A stretch of DNA of 64,000 nucleotides, taken from assembly GCF_018860545.1 (NCBI RefSeq), contig NZ_JAHKPN010000042.1:1-64000 (forward strand), given 5' to 3'. The notes beneath the pieces are model-generated. The model saw only the letters and a list, made by a program, of their open reading frames with translations, was not told where the DNA came from and did no database searches. The translations under genes and the position numbers were made by a program. Below, in pieces: positions 50,787 to 63,300 of this stretch. The first letter of the stretch is position 1; every line of letters begins with the position of its first letter. The stretch is from Winogradskyella psychrotolerans (GTDB lineage Bacteria; Bacteroidota; Bacteroidia; Flavobacteriales; Flavobacteriaceae).

Positions 50787-52028
50787 TTATTCATAACGTA
50801 AAGACTCAATCGGATCTAATTTAGAAGCTTTTATGGCGGGAAATAAGCCTGAAATAATGGCTACTAAAAAAGCAATAGCTACTGCACAGAACATAGCAAA
50901 CCAAGGTGTCGCGAATTCTAATTCAAATTTAGATGATACTCCCCAACCTATTAAAATTCCAAGTATTATTCCCAAAATACCACCGAATTGACCTATGATA
51001 ACCGTTTCCATAAAAAATTGAAAGGCAATGGTCTTACTTTTAGCACCAAGCGCTTTTCTAACACCTATTTCACGTGTACGCTCACTTACGGAAACTAGCA
51101 TAATATTCATCAACGCAATAGTAGATCCAAAAATAGTGATGATACTAATAATCCACGCTGCGATATAAAGTGCTAATGTGTTTTGAGCGGCCTGATTCAA
51201 CAAATCATCACTACGCTCAATACCAAAATCATTCTTTTCAATTGGGTTGAGCCCTCTAATATTTCTAAAGGTAAGTACAGCCTCATCTTGAGCAGCCTCT
51301 AGCATCTCTGTTTTGTCCACTTTTACACTTAAATTATAATTTATATTAGCATTAGTGAAAATTGAGCGCGCTTTCTGAATGGGAATAAATACTCTTAAAT
51401 CTTGATTGTTCCCGAACGTTGCTCCCTTTTCTTTGAGGACACCAATCACTTTAAACTTGGAGCCTCTTATACTTATGGTTTTTCCTATCGGATTTTCATC
51501 AGGAAATAAGGCCTTGTACAAATCACTTCCTATTACACAAACCGAATTGCTATTCTCAACATCGAAGACGTTTAAAGAACGCCCAAATTCAATATCTAAG
51601 CCTGAATTTTCAATATAATACTCGTTAGCTCCAAGTACGGCAACTTCAGGATCTGTTTTTTTACTTTCATACTTAACTTCTGCAGTGGCTGTGCCATAAA
51701 AAGACACAGCGACTTTGGTGTACGGAAAATTGTATTGATCCTCAAAATCCTTGACATTTCTATAATTAATAACCGGATTTATTTTTTGACGTTCTCTACT
51801 ACTTTGACGTTGTGCTGTAAATTCATAGCGCTGAAAATTGAAAGTATTAGAACCCATCGAAGAGTAATTACTCCTAATCGTATTTTCTAAAGCTGAGACT
51901 CCACTTAAAATGCCAACCAAAGCCATAATACCAATTGCGATAATTAAAACCGTTAAGATAGTTCGGAGCAATTGACTTTTTATAGAATCGAAAGCAATTC
52001 TAATATTCTCTTTGGCTAATGAAAACAT
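50787..52028 (-). CDS. MacB-type ABC transporter permease (FtsX fold)
   Basis: A 413-residue inner-membrane protein with an N-terminal helix (about 22-45), a periplasmic MacB core domain (about 50-270, with PVINYRNVKDFE, YIENSGLDIEFGRSLNVFDVENSNSVCVIGSDLYKALFPDENPIGKTI) and an FtsX domain with three C-terminal helices (SVSERTREIGVRKALGAKSKTI, PAIKASKLDPIESLRYE). It belongs to export or mechanotransmission ABC systems. No ATPase gene is adjacent, so its partner is elsewhere. Single gene. Confidence 0.94.
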   Translation of the reverse strand: MFSLAKENIRIAFDSIKSQLLRTILTVLIIAIGIMALVGILSGVSALENTIRSNYSSMGSNTFNFQRYEFTAQRQSSRERQKINPVINYRNVKDFEDQYNFPYTKVAVSFYGTATAEVKYESKKTDPEVAVLGANEYYIENSGLDIEFGRSLNVFDVENSNSVCVIGSDLYKALFPDENPIGKTISIRGSKFKVIGVLKEKGATFGNNQDLRVFIPIQKARSIFTNANINYNLSVKVDKTEMLEAAQDEAVLTFRNIRGLNPIEKNDFGIERSDDLLNQAAQNTLALYIAAWIISIITIFGSTIALMNIMLVSVSERTREIGVRKALGAKSKTIAFQFFMETVIIGQFGGILGIILGILIGWGVSSKFELEFATPWFAMFCAVAIAFLVAIISGLFPAIKASKLDPIESLRYE

Positions 52029-52068
52029 ACTTTATTTATCGCGTTAGTTGGGTTGCTTAAAGCATAAG

Positions 52069-52082
52069 ACGACTTAAGTCGT
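52069..52082. promoter_or_regulatory. 14-bp perfect palindrome between the MacB-type gene and hisS
   Basis: ACGACTTAAGTCGT lies 41 to 54 nt upstream of the permease start and about 125 nt before hisS, in the divergent promoter region. It could be an operator, but nothing identifies the regulator. Confidence 0.35.
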
Positions 52083-52206
52083 ATAAAGTTACTATAAAAT
52101 TGAATTATCTTAGTAAGACCTCTGAAAAATATAATATTTTTGTGATTACTATAGAGTTTAAATTAAGTTTCACTAAATAAGATTTCCACTTTCGTGGAAA
52201 GTAAAC

Positions 52207-53589
52207 ATGGCACAAAAACCAAGCATCCCAAAAGGCACAAGAGATTTTAACGCAGAGGACGTCGCAAAGCGTTCTTATATCATGGAAACGATAAAAAAAC
52301 AATTCCAAATTTTTGGGTTTCAACCTATAGAAACTCCAAGTTTTGAAAATTCTGATACGTTAATGGGCAAATATGGGGATGAAGGAGATCGCTTGATTTT
52401 TAAGATTTTGAATAGTGGTGAATATTTAAAGAAAATTTCAGAAGACGATTATAATACAAAATCTGAAAGTTTAATGACACCTAAAATTTCAGAAAAAGCC
52501 CTTCGCTACGACCTCACAGTACCTTTTGCACGTTACGTTGTACAACACCAAAACGAGATAGAATTCCCATTTAAACGCTACCAAATTCAACCCGTTTGGC
52601 GAGCAGACCGCCCACAAAAAGGCCGTTTTAGAGAATTTTTTCAATGTGATGCTGACGTCGTAGGTTCTAAATCTTTGTTTCAAGAAGTAGAATTTGTACA
52701 ATTGTATGATGCGGTGTTTTCAGCTTTAAAATTAGAAGGAGTAACCATTAAGATCAATAATCGTAAAATCTTATCCGGTATTGCTGAAGTGATTGGTGCA
52801 CAAGATAAATTGATCGATTTTACAGTGGCTTTAGATAAGCTAGATAAAATAGGTGAGGAGAAAGTTAAAGAAGAAATGCGAAGTAAGGGTATTTCTGAAG
52901 AGGGGATTTCTAAACTTCAACCTTTATTTACCTTACAAGGAGATTTTGGAACTCAAATAGAGAGTTTAAAATCTATTTTAAGTGCATCAGAAATTGGATT
53001 AAAAGGGATTGAAGAACTCGAATTTATAAATACAGCCATTTCTGGTTTAAAATTAAAAACCGCCACATTACAGTTAGATGTGACCTTAGCGAGAGGGTTG
53101 AATTATTACACAGGAGCTATTTTTGAAGTCTCAGCACCAGAAGGTGTAAAAATGGGCTCTATTGGTGGTGGAGGTCGTTACGATGATCTTACCGGAATCT
53201 TTGGTTTAAAAGATATGAGTGGTGTTGGTATTAGCTTTGGGTTAGATCGTATTTATTTGGTGCTAGAGGAATTGGACTTATTTCCATCAACTATTGCTGA
53301 ATCCACTAAAGTACTCTTCATTAATTTTGGTGAAGCGGAAGCCTTATTTAGTTTGGGAGCTGTTACGAAATTAAGACAGGCCAATGTAAAAGCAGAGTTA
53401 TTTCCGGATGCGGCAGTTACAGGCAAGCAAATGAAAAAACAAATGAATTATGCGAATCGTCGTAACATTCCGTTTGTAGTAATCATGGGTGAGGAAGAAT
53501 TAAAGTCTGAAGTATTTACATTGAAAAATATGGCTTTAGGTGAACAGCAAAAGTTAGATTTTAATGCACTTTTAGAAGTACTTAAATAA
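52207..53589 (+). CDS. hisS: Histidyl-tRNA synthetase
   Basis: A 460-residue class II aminoacyl-tRNA synthetase. It has KGTRDFNAEDVAKRSYI at the start, motif 2 FQIQPVWRADRPQKGRFREFFQCDADVVG-like sequence near residue 125-155, the histidine-specific LARGLNYYTGAIFEV (about 295) and motif 3 GGRYDDLTG with GVGISFGLDRIYL. The C-terminal anticodon domain ends with AVTGKQMKKQMNYANRRNIPFVVIMG. Length is normal. It is divergent from the MacB-type gene. Confidence 0.98.
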   Translation: MAQKPSIPKGTRDFNAEDVAKRSYIMETIKKQFQIFGFQPIETPSFENSDTLMGKYGDEGDRLIFKILNSGEYLKKISEDDYNTKSESLMTPKISEKALRYDLTVPFARYVVQHQNEIEFPFKRYQIQPVWRADRPQKGRFREFFQCDADVVGSKSLFQEVEFVQLYDAVFSALKLEGVTIKINNRKILSGIAEVIGAQDKLIDFTVALDKLDKIGEEKVKEEMRSKGISEEGISKLQPLFTLQGDFGTQIESLKSILSASEIGLKGIEELEFINTAISGLKLKTATLQLDVTLARGLNYYTGAIFEVSAPEGVKMGSIGGGGRYDDLTGIFGLKDMSGVGISFGLDRIYLVLEELDLFPSTIAESTKVLFINFGEAEALFSLGAVTKLRQANVKAELFPDAAVTGKQMKKQMNYANRRNIPFVVIMGEEELKSEVFTLKNMALGEQQKLDFNALLEVLK

Positions 53590-53623
53590 AGAAAGCCTCA
53601 GCTTTTATCAACTGAGACTTTCT
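53590..53623. terminator. Intrinsic terminator between hisS and the LamG protein gene
   Basis: Stem AGAAAGCCTCAG with CTGAGACTTTCT, one mismatch on the plus strand that becomes a G-U pair on the minus strand, 10-nt loop. It lies between convergent genes. Confidence 0.7.
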
Positions 53624-53647
53624 AATCACTAACTAAAAACAATTAAT

Positions 53648-56600
53648 CTAATCAACTAAAACTTTCTTGGTTACTACGGAACCTGTGCGTGTTTGTAATT
53701 TCACGATATAGGTTCCGGCACTTAAATGCTTTATATTATATTCTGAATAATTACGTTGTTCAATGGTATTAACATTATAAACGGATTGGCCTAACATATT
53801 AAATACAACCATTGTGTCAACCTCGAGAAGATTTGGATTGACAATCACAATTTTTTCAATAGCATTAGAATAGAGCACATTGATAGAATTTGAGATACGA
53901 TCTTCAAGACTTAGTAAATCTTCTTCGGTACCGAATGTAATTTCAAAACGATCGAGATAGTCTCCTTTGATTAAGAAAATATCGTAATTACCAACTCTTA
54001 AATCATGATAGATACCTAATTCTTTATCGTGTAAATACACGTTGATATCATTAGGAACATTTTCCAGTTCATCAATCATTATGGAGTTTATACCATTCGT
54101 TTTCGTTTTGATACCTATAGGGTAGATTGAAGAGGTCTCAGCTTCATTACTAGCCTGAATGATATAAGCATCATCATTAATAAGCCAGAACATATCATCA
54201 ATTTGTTCTTCATTAATCTTTCCATCATAAGCCCAGTCAACATCTAAAGACGCATTTTCATCTATGGTTAATAATAACTGACGTCTAATAGTATTGACAG
54301 AATTAAACCCAATTCTAAATTTCATTCTAATATCTTCTGATTCAGTTGCATCGGTGGTGTTCGTTGTATTAGAGCTTCGCATAAATACGGAAGCTTCGCC
54401 CTCCTTTTTGAATACACGTTGGCTATTGTTAAAATTAATAGTGCCAGTGTTTTTACCAACCACAAAGAAGCCTTGGCCAACAGGAATGTATCGTCCGGGT
54501 GCTTTGGTAGGTTCACCATCTGTCTCAGTCAATGATTGATTACTACCCTTATAAGCAGCAGCGACAGCTCCAGAATAATTGTATATGGCATAACCACCTT
54601 CGTAATCTTGTGTGGCATGAGACCCTCCGCCCCAATGATTCCAGAAATAAAGCGTACCACTTATGAGCGGTGCTGTGTTATTGTTTAAGTCAGGACCATT
54701 ATCTTTAATAAATTGCAAAGCGTCAATAGCTGAAGGATATGGATTACCAACTAAATACTCACTATCGGAATACAACGGTAGATTAATATCTCCGTTATTA
54801 GGTTTTCCAGAGAATACATAATTTTGGGGGGGTGAAATAGTACCTGTTCCTGGGCCCTTCATCGTAAAACCTTCACCTGGTGAAAGCGTACCGGTGCGTC
54901 TAATATGTTGCCATGCAGAATAGGTGTTACCTGTAATATTAGTATATTTCCAGATCCAATAATCGGCAATGGTTATAGGATGCGTTGCTGCTCCGTTATA
55001 ACCAGAAGACGAAAAATTTATGTCTACGGGTTCATTGGGATCTGTACCATCTTTTAATACATCTGTAATTCTAAAATTATTAGATTCTGAATTGATACGC
55101 TGAACAGGTGACGACCAATAATTATAAGTATAGGTATCAGCAGTGCCTTGTTGATCGCGTTCTATGTTTCCGTTAGTAAAAGTCTCTAAATCACTATCAT
55201 ACGTTTGAATTAATTGTGATTCACCATCTAAATCTATTGTTCCATTAAGCCCTAAATAATGAGTTATAGTTAATCCATTTCCTATAAATGCAGAGGATTC
55301 TCCCGTAATTTTTAATTCATTGTCATCTACGAACAGTGCAAGAATGGTTCTGTTTTGTTCCTTTTGGGCAGGCAAAAACACATTGTTCATACTTATATTG
55401 TGAGCTGTTCTAACAATATTCCAATCTATGGTTACTTCGGGGTTTACAATAGAAACAGCCCCAGGAATGTATTGCAGACTTCCAAACGTCCATGTTGCGT
55501 TGTGAGTCCATTTCCCATCATATTGAGATTTGTAAGGTAATGGAGTGGTTTCTTTATCAACGGTTAAAATATGTTGTAAATGTCCATCATTTCCATTACC
55601 AGAAGCATCTGTTGTATTTCTAAAGGTAAAATTGGTCATTGGATAATAGGCCGCTAAATCTGACCAAGAAATCGTGTTAATGTCATTTTTAGTAATAGAT
55701 ATTGGTAATTCCTTACCAATCACTCGTCCAGAATCATTCGTAATTTCTTGATTCATCATGAAACGCAATTGGTCTACAGTTAAAGATGTATTCCAAATAC
55801 GGACTTCATCTATATGACCTTTATAGTATTGTATTGGAGAGATTGAGCCTGCAGCTGCTATATGAAAGGATTCAGCTGTTGGTGTAGGTGCTGTTTTTTC
55901 AGCAGAATGATCTAATACGCCATCAATGTAAATTGACGCGATTGAGCCATCATAAGTCACAGCGATATGATGCCATTCATTCTCAGGAATAGAAGTATAA
56001 GAGTTAAGGGATTGGCTACTGTTATTTTTCCACGTGATGTTAATCTTGTTAGAATTAGTAAGCGTTAAGTCATAACCATGCGTAAATGCGACATCTCTCT
56101 TAGAAAGAATAGAAACATTGTCAGTGTTTTCAGAGTCGTGTTTTATCCATGCAGAGACTGTAAAACCATTCGGATTTAAATCTAAGGAGTTTTGCATATC
56201 AATATAACTGTCAGAACCATTAAAATAGATAGCGCGTTCTCTAGTAATTTGAGGTGAATATCCAAAGGTTACATAAATAGGTCCATTTAAGTTGTATTCT
56301 GTTTCTAAGTTATCAGCATCATCTAAAGTCAAGATTCTAAAATCGGCATTAGCATCGAAGGTGCCTGAATCTGAAATAAACATGTAATAATTTCCAATTT
56401 CCGAAGTATTATTAATGACTTCTTTTGGAATTTTAATACGTAATGTTGGAGTTTCTTCACTCACTGGAATAAGTTTCCATATACGTTGCATGGCGGTGTA
56501 TGAAACTGTGGACTGAATGTTTGAGTCGATGTCTTCACTTAGATTTAAAATAACTGGTGAAGCGTTCGTATGTATATGAGCGCCATTATTTCCCCAAAAT

Positions 56601-56908
56601 AAGGTTGGTTGAGGTGCATTAGTATCGTTAGTATTTTGGTTATAACTGGTGTTGTTATTTACTAAACTTATGGTAAGGATGTCATCAAGACTTTGTTGAT
56701 TGACACTTCTGCTAAGAGAAGATGGATGCTGATACGTATTATCTAAGTTATTTAAGAATGTACGGTTATAATTATAATGTTCTAGTTGCGACCAATTTAA
56801 TTGATCACTATTAGTTGTGACATTTGGTTCTGAATCATCTAAATGCTGAGCATAGCTAGACGAGAACATTAATAATAAAAGATAATAAATCAGCGTAATT
56901 TTTTTCAT
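53648..56908 (-). CDS. LamG-domain secreted protein with T9SS type A sorting domain
   Basis: A 1086-residue exported protein. It has a signal peptide (about 1-20), an N-terminal beta region, and a LamG/concanavalin-like domain (about 225-385, with AIYFNGSDSYIDMQNSLDLNPNGFTVSAWI and WHHIAVTYDGSIASIYIDGVLDH). A long middle part follows with many Asn, Ser and Tyr (GNPYPSAIDALQFI). The type A sorting domain ends the protein (about 1010-1086: VVFNMLGQSVYNVNT, LSAGTYIVKLQTRTGSVVTKKVLVD). It is delivered by the type IX system to the surface and probably binds or displays carbohydrate. Single gene, divergent from the SprB-like gene. Confidence 0.93.
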   Translation of the reverse strand: MKKITLIYYLLLLMFSSSYAQHLDDSEPNVTTNSDQLNWSQLEHYNYNRTFLNNLDNTYQHPSSLSRSVNQQSLDDILTISLVNNNTSYNQNTNDTNAPQPTLFWGNNGAHIHTNASPVILNLSEDIDSNIQSTVSYTAMQRIWKLIPVSEETPTLRIKIPKEVINNTSEIGNYYMFISDSGTFDANADFRILTLDDADNLETEYNLNGPIYVTFGYSPQITRERAIYFNGSDSYIDMQNSLDLNPNGFTVSAWIKHDSENTDNVSILSKRDVAFTHGYDLTLTNSNKINITWKNNSSQSLNSYTSIPENEWHHIAVTYDGSIASIYIDGVLDHSAEKTAPTPTAESFHIAAAGSISPIQYYKGHIDEVRIWNTSLTVDQLRFMMNQEITNDSGRVIGKELPISITKNDINTISWSDLAAYYPMTNFTFRNTTDASGNGNDGHLQHILTVDKETTPLPYKSQYDGKWTHNATWTFGSLQYIPGAVSIVNPEVTIDWNIVRTAHNISMNNVFLPAQKEQNRTILALFVDDNELKITGESSAFIGNGLTITHYLGLNGTIDLDGESQLIQTYDSDLETFTNGNIERDQQGTADTYTYNYWSSPVQRINSESNNFRITDVLKDGTDPNEPVDINFSSSGYNGAATHPITIADYWIWKYTNITGNTYSAWQHIRRTGTLSPGEGFTMKGPGTGTISPPQNYVFSGKPNNGDINLPLYSDSEYLVGNPYPSAIDALQFIKDNGPDLNNNTAPLISGTLYFWNHWGGGSHATQDYEGGYAIYNYSGAVAAAYKGSNQSLTETDGEPTKAPGRYIPVGQGFFVVGKNTGTINFNNSQRVFKKEGEASVFMRSSNTTNTTDATESEDIRMKFRIGFNSVNTIRRQLLLTIDENASLDVDWAYDGKINEEQIDDMFWLINDDAYIIQASNEAETSSIYPIGIKTKTNGINSIMIDELENVPNDINVYLHDKELGIYHDLRVGNYDIFLIKGDYLDRFEITFGTEEDLLSLEDRISNSINVLYSNAIEKIVIVNPNLLEVDTMVVFNMLGQSVYNVNTIEQRNYSEYNIKHLSAGTYIVKLQTRTGSVVTKKVLVD

Positions 56909-57352
56909 CAGATTTGGGGTTGAATGAAATAATTATGGCGCTAAGATATAATAATTTTTGAATTTTTATCCATAAAACGCAAATAAATCCGATAAAGTGT
57001 ATTGTCGAGAAAGTGTTTTATTGTGATTTTCTATTCGTTAGTGCTGTTTTCTCTAGCTATTACTCAAAAAAACGAACGTGAAAATGATTGTTGAAAATTT
57101 TGAAAATAGCGAAGTGAAATAAATCTTAATGACCCAAAATTTAATAATAAGTAGGTGTAATGGATTGAAAAATACCCAGTATGGTGTATTTTAATCTTAG
57201 TTGTAAAGCCTTAATTTACACGCGATTATTTTGCTAAAAGTGTTATTCATAGTAAATACGATGTTCTTGTCGAATAATATTAAAGTTTAATATTGACTTA
57301 ACAAGAATTTAACTACATTGAAAACCTTTAAGTAATTAGCTATTACGTGTTT
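56909..57352. other. 444-bp divergent intergenic region between two T9SS cargo genes
   Basis: AT-rich, no convincing ORF. It must hold both promoters. I see only weak -7-like boxes (TATCTTAG on the minus strand near 56950). A small hairpin AAAATAC/GTATTTT lies near 57166-57193. No riboswitch or RNA gene was recognised. Confidence 0.5.
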
Positions 57353-60300
57353 ATGGGGAAAATAAAATTTAGACTACTAACAGTGGTTGGTTTGGCTTTT
57401 GGTATCATTGGGGCAGTTAATATTTCAGATATAGCTCTTTTTAATAAAAACAGATTAGAAATAACAGATGTAAAATCGGTTCGCATGGCACCTAATGCCA
57501 CTATAGCAGGAACAACAACGGTTTGTCATAATGAGAGTCCACAACCAGAAATAACATTTACGGGTTCTGCAGGTTCTGCACCTTATACGTTTACGTATAC
57601 AATTAATGGAGGAAGCAATCAAACAATTACAACTGGTGGTACTGATACGTCAGTTTCAATATCTGTAAATACCAATGTGATTGGTAGTTTTGTGTATGAA
57701 CTCGTTTCTGTTCGCGATAGCTCTAATACCACGTCTCCAGCAAATGGAAGCGCTACGGTAACCGTTGCTGCTCCACCTACGGTTAATTTTACATTTAATG
57801 ACGATACTTGTTCTGGTACTCCAGTTAATTTTTCGTCAACAGTAACAGGTAATGGTCCTTTTACTTACGATTGGGAATTTGGAGACTCTAGTAGTTCTAC
57901 AAATGAAAATCCTTCGCATAGTTATGATGCCTTTGGATGTGGGTTTTCCAACTTCTCAGTAACGTTAACGGTCACTGATAGTAATGGCTGTACAAAAACT
58001 AGAACAAAACCAATAAGTATAAAACAACGACCAAATCTTAGTTTCGAAGATTTAAATGCTCAATTTCTACCATTTGATAATTGTGGTAATAATACTGTAG
58101 ATCCGACTTATACCGTTGATGTTGGTAATGTATCACCTTCTGATAGTTGTGTTACATCTTATGATATAAATTGGGGAGATGGATCGTCTGAAACTAATAT
58201 TACGTTTCCCATTACACATACCTATAACGTATTAGGTTCTTTTGATATGGTCATCACGGGCTACGGAACTAATGGTTGTATTACTAATGATACTTACCTT
58301 GTAAAGAATTCTAGTAATCCTGGTGGTAACGTGTCAAATCCAGGTAATACCACCAATTTATGCTTGCCGGTTGACGATTTAGGCTTTACAATTGCCGATT
58401 GGGGAGAAAATCCTCAAGACACCACTTATTTCGTCGATTATGGAGATGGTACCCAAGAAACATTTACCCAAGGAAATTTAATTGCTGCTTCTTTAGATTA
58501 TGATCCTGCAAATCCTTCTGCAGCCAGTCCATTTCCTTTAAATCATATTTATACAGAATCAAGTTGTCCTAATCCTGGTTACATAATATCTTTAAATATA
58601 TCCACCTCATGTGGAAATACAATATCCACAGCAGGTCCTATTACGCTATTATCATTACCTGAAGTTGATTTTGAATTTGAAACACCAGGCTGTCTCAATA
58701 CCGAAATACAATTTACAAATACTACAGAAAATGGATATGGTCCAAATTGTACAGAACAAGCCAATCATGTGTGGGACTTTGGTGATGGTAATACGTCAGA
58801 TTTAGAAAGTCCAACACATACATATACGTCTCCAGGAACCTATACTGTAACCTTGACTGAAGAGAATTTTTGTGGAGCTACACCACCTGTGAGTAAAACA
58901 ATTTGCATCGAACCAGAATTAGTGCCTAGCTTTTCATTAAGTGATACTTCAGGTTGTATTCCTTTTGATTTGAATATTTCAAATACAACAGATCTTTCTC
59001 AGTCCTGCGGTTCTGACACCTATCTATGGGAAGTCATTTACACGTCTGAATTCTGTGGAACTTCAGAATCATATAATTTCACAGGTGGTACAGATGAAAA
59101 TTCTGAAAATCCATCTATTCAATTCGATACTGCAGGAACGTATGAAATTGTAATGACGGCTACAAATTCTTGTGGAGATTTTCAAACATCTCAGTTTATT
59201 GAGGTTAAACGTCCACCAACAGTTACTTTAGATCCTATTGAGGATGCTTGTGGTTCGCTAACTTTTAATCCGGTTGCTACAGTGGAGACATGTGCACCTG
59301 CTTCAGATACTATAACGTATAGCTGGTTGTTTCCTGGGGGTTCACCTGCAACTTCAGACCAATTAGATCCAGGTACTATTAGTTATACAACAGTTGGTGA
59401 TTATACGGTTACCTTTAGCATTACAAATAGTTGTGGCACTACGACTGAAACAGAAACCTTTTCTATTAATGATTCTCCGACAATCACAAATACAGATTTG
59501 GTTCAAACCATTTGTTCTGGAGCTTCAACAGCAGCAATACTCATAACATCGGATGATCCGAGTACAACTTTTAACTGGACCTCTAATAATCCAGTTGGGC
59601 TGTCTGGTTACGCTCCAAGCGGAATAGGTAGCACTATTCCTGTGCAAACGATTATTAATACGACAACGTCTCCAATTACTTTAATATATACGGTAACACC
59701 AGAAATTGATGGTTGTGAAGGATTACCATTCGATTTTGAAATCATTGTTGAGCCGGCCCCTTTAATTACTGTGCAGCCTATATCAAATGGAGTTTGCCAA
59801 AATGGTACAACGGATGATTTATCGGTGGCGTATCAAGGCACAGGAACTCCGGTTTACCAATGGTATGAAAATACGGTTAATGATACCTCATCAGGAACTG
59901 CTATTGCTGGAGCCACATCTGCAACATTTTCTCCACCAACAGATACTGTAGGCATAACTTATTACTACGTTATTATTACATTTTCTTCAGGTGGTTGTAA
60001 TGAAATCATTTCTGATACTGCAGAAATTGAAGTTGCCAATGCTCCGCAAATTGATACACAGCCAATAAGTACACAATCCATTTGTATTGGAGGTAATTCG
60101 GAAGAACTTGAGGTGATTATTTCAGGCGGATCAGGTACGGCGACTTACCAATGGTTTAGTAATACTATAAATAGTAATTCTGGTGGTACCTTAATTTCAG
60201 GAGCTACCGCATCAACATATACACCGCCTGTCTTTAATACGATTGGAACTTTTTATTATTACGTAGAAGTTTCATTTGTATCTAATGGCTGTTCAATGCT

Positions 60301-63300
60301 AATTAGCGACGTTTCAGAAATTGAAGTTGTTGATGATCCTGAAATCACCATTGAACCTTTAGATTTTCAAAGTTTATGTCAGAATTCTGCCGTTGAGGAT
60401 TTGGAAGTGGTAGTTTCTGGTGGTTTAGGTAACCTATCGTACCAATGGTATGTCAATACGGCGAATAATACCACATCGGGAACAGTAATAGCAGGAGCGA
60501 CTTCAAATATATATACACCTCCAGGATCTGCAGTCGGTACCCTTTTCTATTATTGTATCATTACGCAAGATGTTTCTGGTTGTGAGGTGATTAGTGCTAT
60601 TGCTGAGGTCGAAATTAGCGCAGGAGCACAGTTTAGTGCACAACCGATTTTGGATGAGCTTTGTTTAGGTGAAACCACACCAGCGTTAACGGTTGCGTAT
60701 ACAAATGGTACGGGAACAGCTACATATCAATGGTATCAAAATATAGATGATAATACTTTAACAGGTACTGCTATTCCTGGTGCAACGACTAACACGTATA
60801 ATCCAAATGTAGATACTGTCGGTTCTATGCATTATTATGCTATAATTACATTTAGTTCAGGAGGTTGTACCGAAATTATATCTGAAACAGCCGAAATTAT
60901 AGTGAACGAAACACCGCTTATTGCTAATTCAGAAGTCTTAATTTGTAGTGGAAATACATTTGTGTTTTTACCAGATACAAGTGATACGGTGCCTTTAAAT
61001 ACAGTATATACTTGGACAACTCCTGTCGTTAGTCCAATCGGAAGTATTACCGGTGCTACTGAACAGTTAACTCCTATCGCAACGGTATCTCAATTTTTAG
61101 AAAATACAACGACTACTCCTGCAACAGTAACCTATACGGTGACTCCCGTTTCAGGAAATTGTCCTGGTTTACCATTTGAAGTTGAGGTGATAGTTAATCC
61201 TTCTATTTCCGTCATGTCTACCGAGACTCATAATTTATGTTATCAAGTGAATACTGGTTCTATAGAAATTGTAATTGTTGGTGGTATTCCTTTCTCAACA
61301 GGAAGTGATTATAATATCACTTGGACAGGGCCAAATGGATTTTCGAGTACAGATCAAGATATCTTTAATTTGGAAGCTGGCGATTATACTTTGGATATTG
61401 AAGATGATGGAGGTTGTCCTTATTCGGAAATTATAACCATAACGGAACCAGATGAACTCGTATTTAGCGCTATTGATTTTGATGTAGAAACCATTTCATG
61501 TTTTGGTGCCAATGATGGAGAGATTGGAATTGATGTCTCAGGAGGAACTCCGCCATATGTTTATACTTGGACTTTAAATGGATCGCCATTTTCAACAGAC
61601 GAAGATGTGTCCAATATTGGACCAGGAGATTATAATATTTCAGTAACCGATGCGAATTCGTGTGGTCCGATTGAGTATGATTTTACATTTGAAGAACCAG
61701 CAGAATTAGAAGTGACTTTAGATGCTAAAACGGATGTGTTATGTTACGGAGATGCCACAGGAATAATTGCTGTGAATGTTATAGGTGGGCGAACCGATTA
61801 TAATTATGTATGGTCTGGTCCTAATGGGTTTTCTAGCACCAATCAGAATATTGATACGTTAATCGCAGGGACTTATAATCTTACGGTTACAGATCGTTCA
61901 GGTTGTATTGATACTCTAGAGGTAGAGATTCTTGAAAATGATCAAATAGAAATCGATCTTACAGTGACACAAATGGTCTGTTATGGAGACAATGACGGCT
62001 CTATAGTTATTAATTCAATTTCTGGAGGTGTAGCACCGTATACCATAGCTTGGAGTAATTTAGGTACAGGAAATAGTCAGACAAATTTATCTGGTGGTAC
62101 ATATACTATTACCATAACTGATGCGGAAAATTGTGAGCGTCAATTCCCAGTAGTTATAGATGAACCTCCTGTTTTTCTGATTGATCCCGTAGTGACACAA
62201 ATGACTTGTGCAGGTGAAAATGATGGCAGCATCACCTTAAATTTTGTAGGTGGTGTTGATCCCGTAAACCTTGTTTGGGATGATGATGCTACAGCCGGAA
62301 CAGAACGAAATAATTTAGCTCCAGGTATGTATACTGTAACTATTACAGATGGTGTGCCTTGTGAGATTCAAGAAAGTTTTACCATATTCGATATTTTACC
62401 ATTAGAGTTATCTGCAACCCTTACCAATGCTTTGGATTGTGAGGATCCTAATAGTGGAGCGATTAACTTACTTATTCAAGGTGGAACTCCACCATTTGAC
62501 GTGCTTTGGTCTAATGGGGAAGTTACAGAAGATTTAAGTGCTATTCCTCCAAATACTTATGTCGCTGCAGTTACAGATGCCAATGGCTGTACGATAGAAG
62601 GGAGTTGGGAGGTGACTAGATTTGAACCTTTAGTGTTACATGTTGAAGAAGAGGTGGATGTAAATTGTGACACCAAAACGATAAATCAAACGTTTATTGC
62701 CATGGCAAGTGGAGGAGTGCCACCATTTCAATATAATTGGTCTAGTGGAACGGTTAGTGGTGTTAATAATGAGTTCATGACCACGGACGCAAATGGCTTA
62801 GTTATTTTAGAAGTTACCGATAGTTTTGGATGTTCAATTAATTACACATTTAACGTTGAGCTTACCACTTTGGGAGATGCTGATTTTGATACCACATCTT
62901 ATGGATATTTAAATTATGGCATTTACGCCATTCAAGATCCTATTGAATTTATAAACGAAGCCACAGGACATTACGAAACCATACTGTGGGATTTTGGAGA
63001 TGGTAGTTTTTCGGGTGAAGAAAATCCAATACATACGTATTTCACTCCTGGTAGTTATGAGGTAAAACAAACGGTAACGTATCCGTATGGTTGTGTATAT
63101 GAAAAATCAATAACGCTTAGTATTGAGGAAGGTTATAAACTCATAATGCCAGATGCATTTACACCAAATGGTGATGGTGTTAATGATTTCTTTGGACCTG
63201 TTTTTATAGGATTAAATAGTTTAGAAATGAATGTGTACGATACATGGGGAAGTCTTATCTATAATGAAACCGGAGATGCGATTAGAGGATGGGATGGTAA

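Noticed and set aside
56909-57352. Search for a tRNA, small RNA or riboswitch in the largest gap
   Set aside because: No cloverleaf, no conserved motif and no strong terminator seen; only weak promoter-like boxes.
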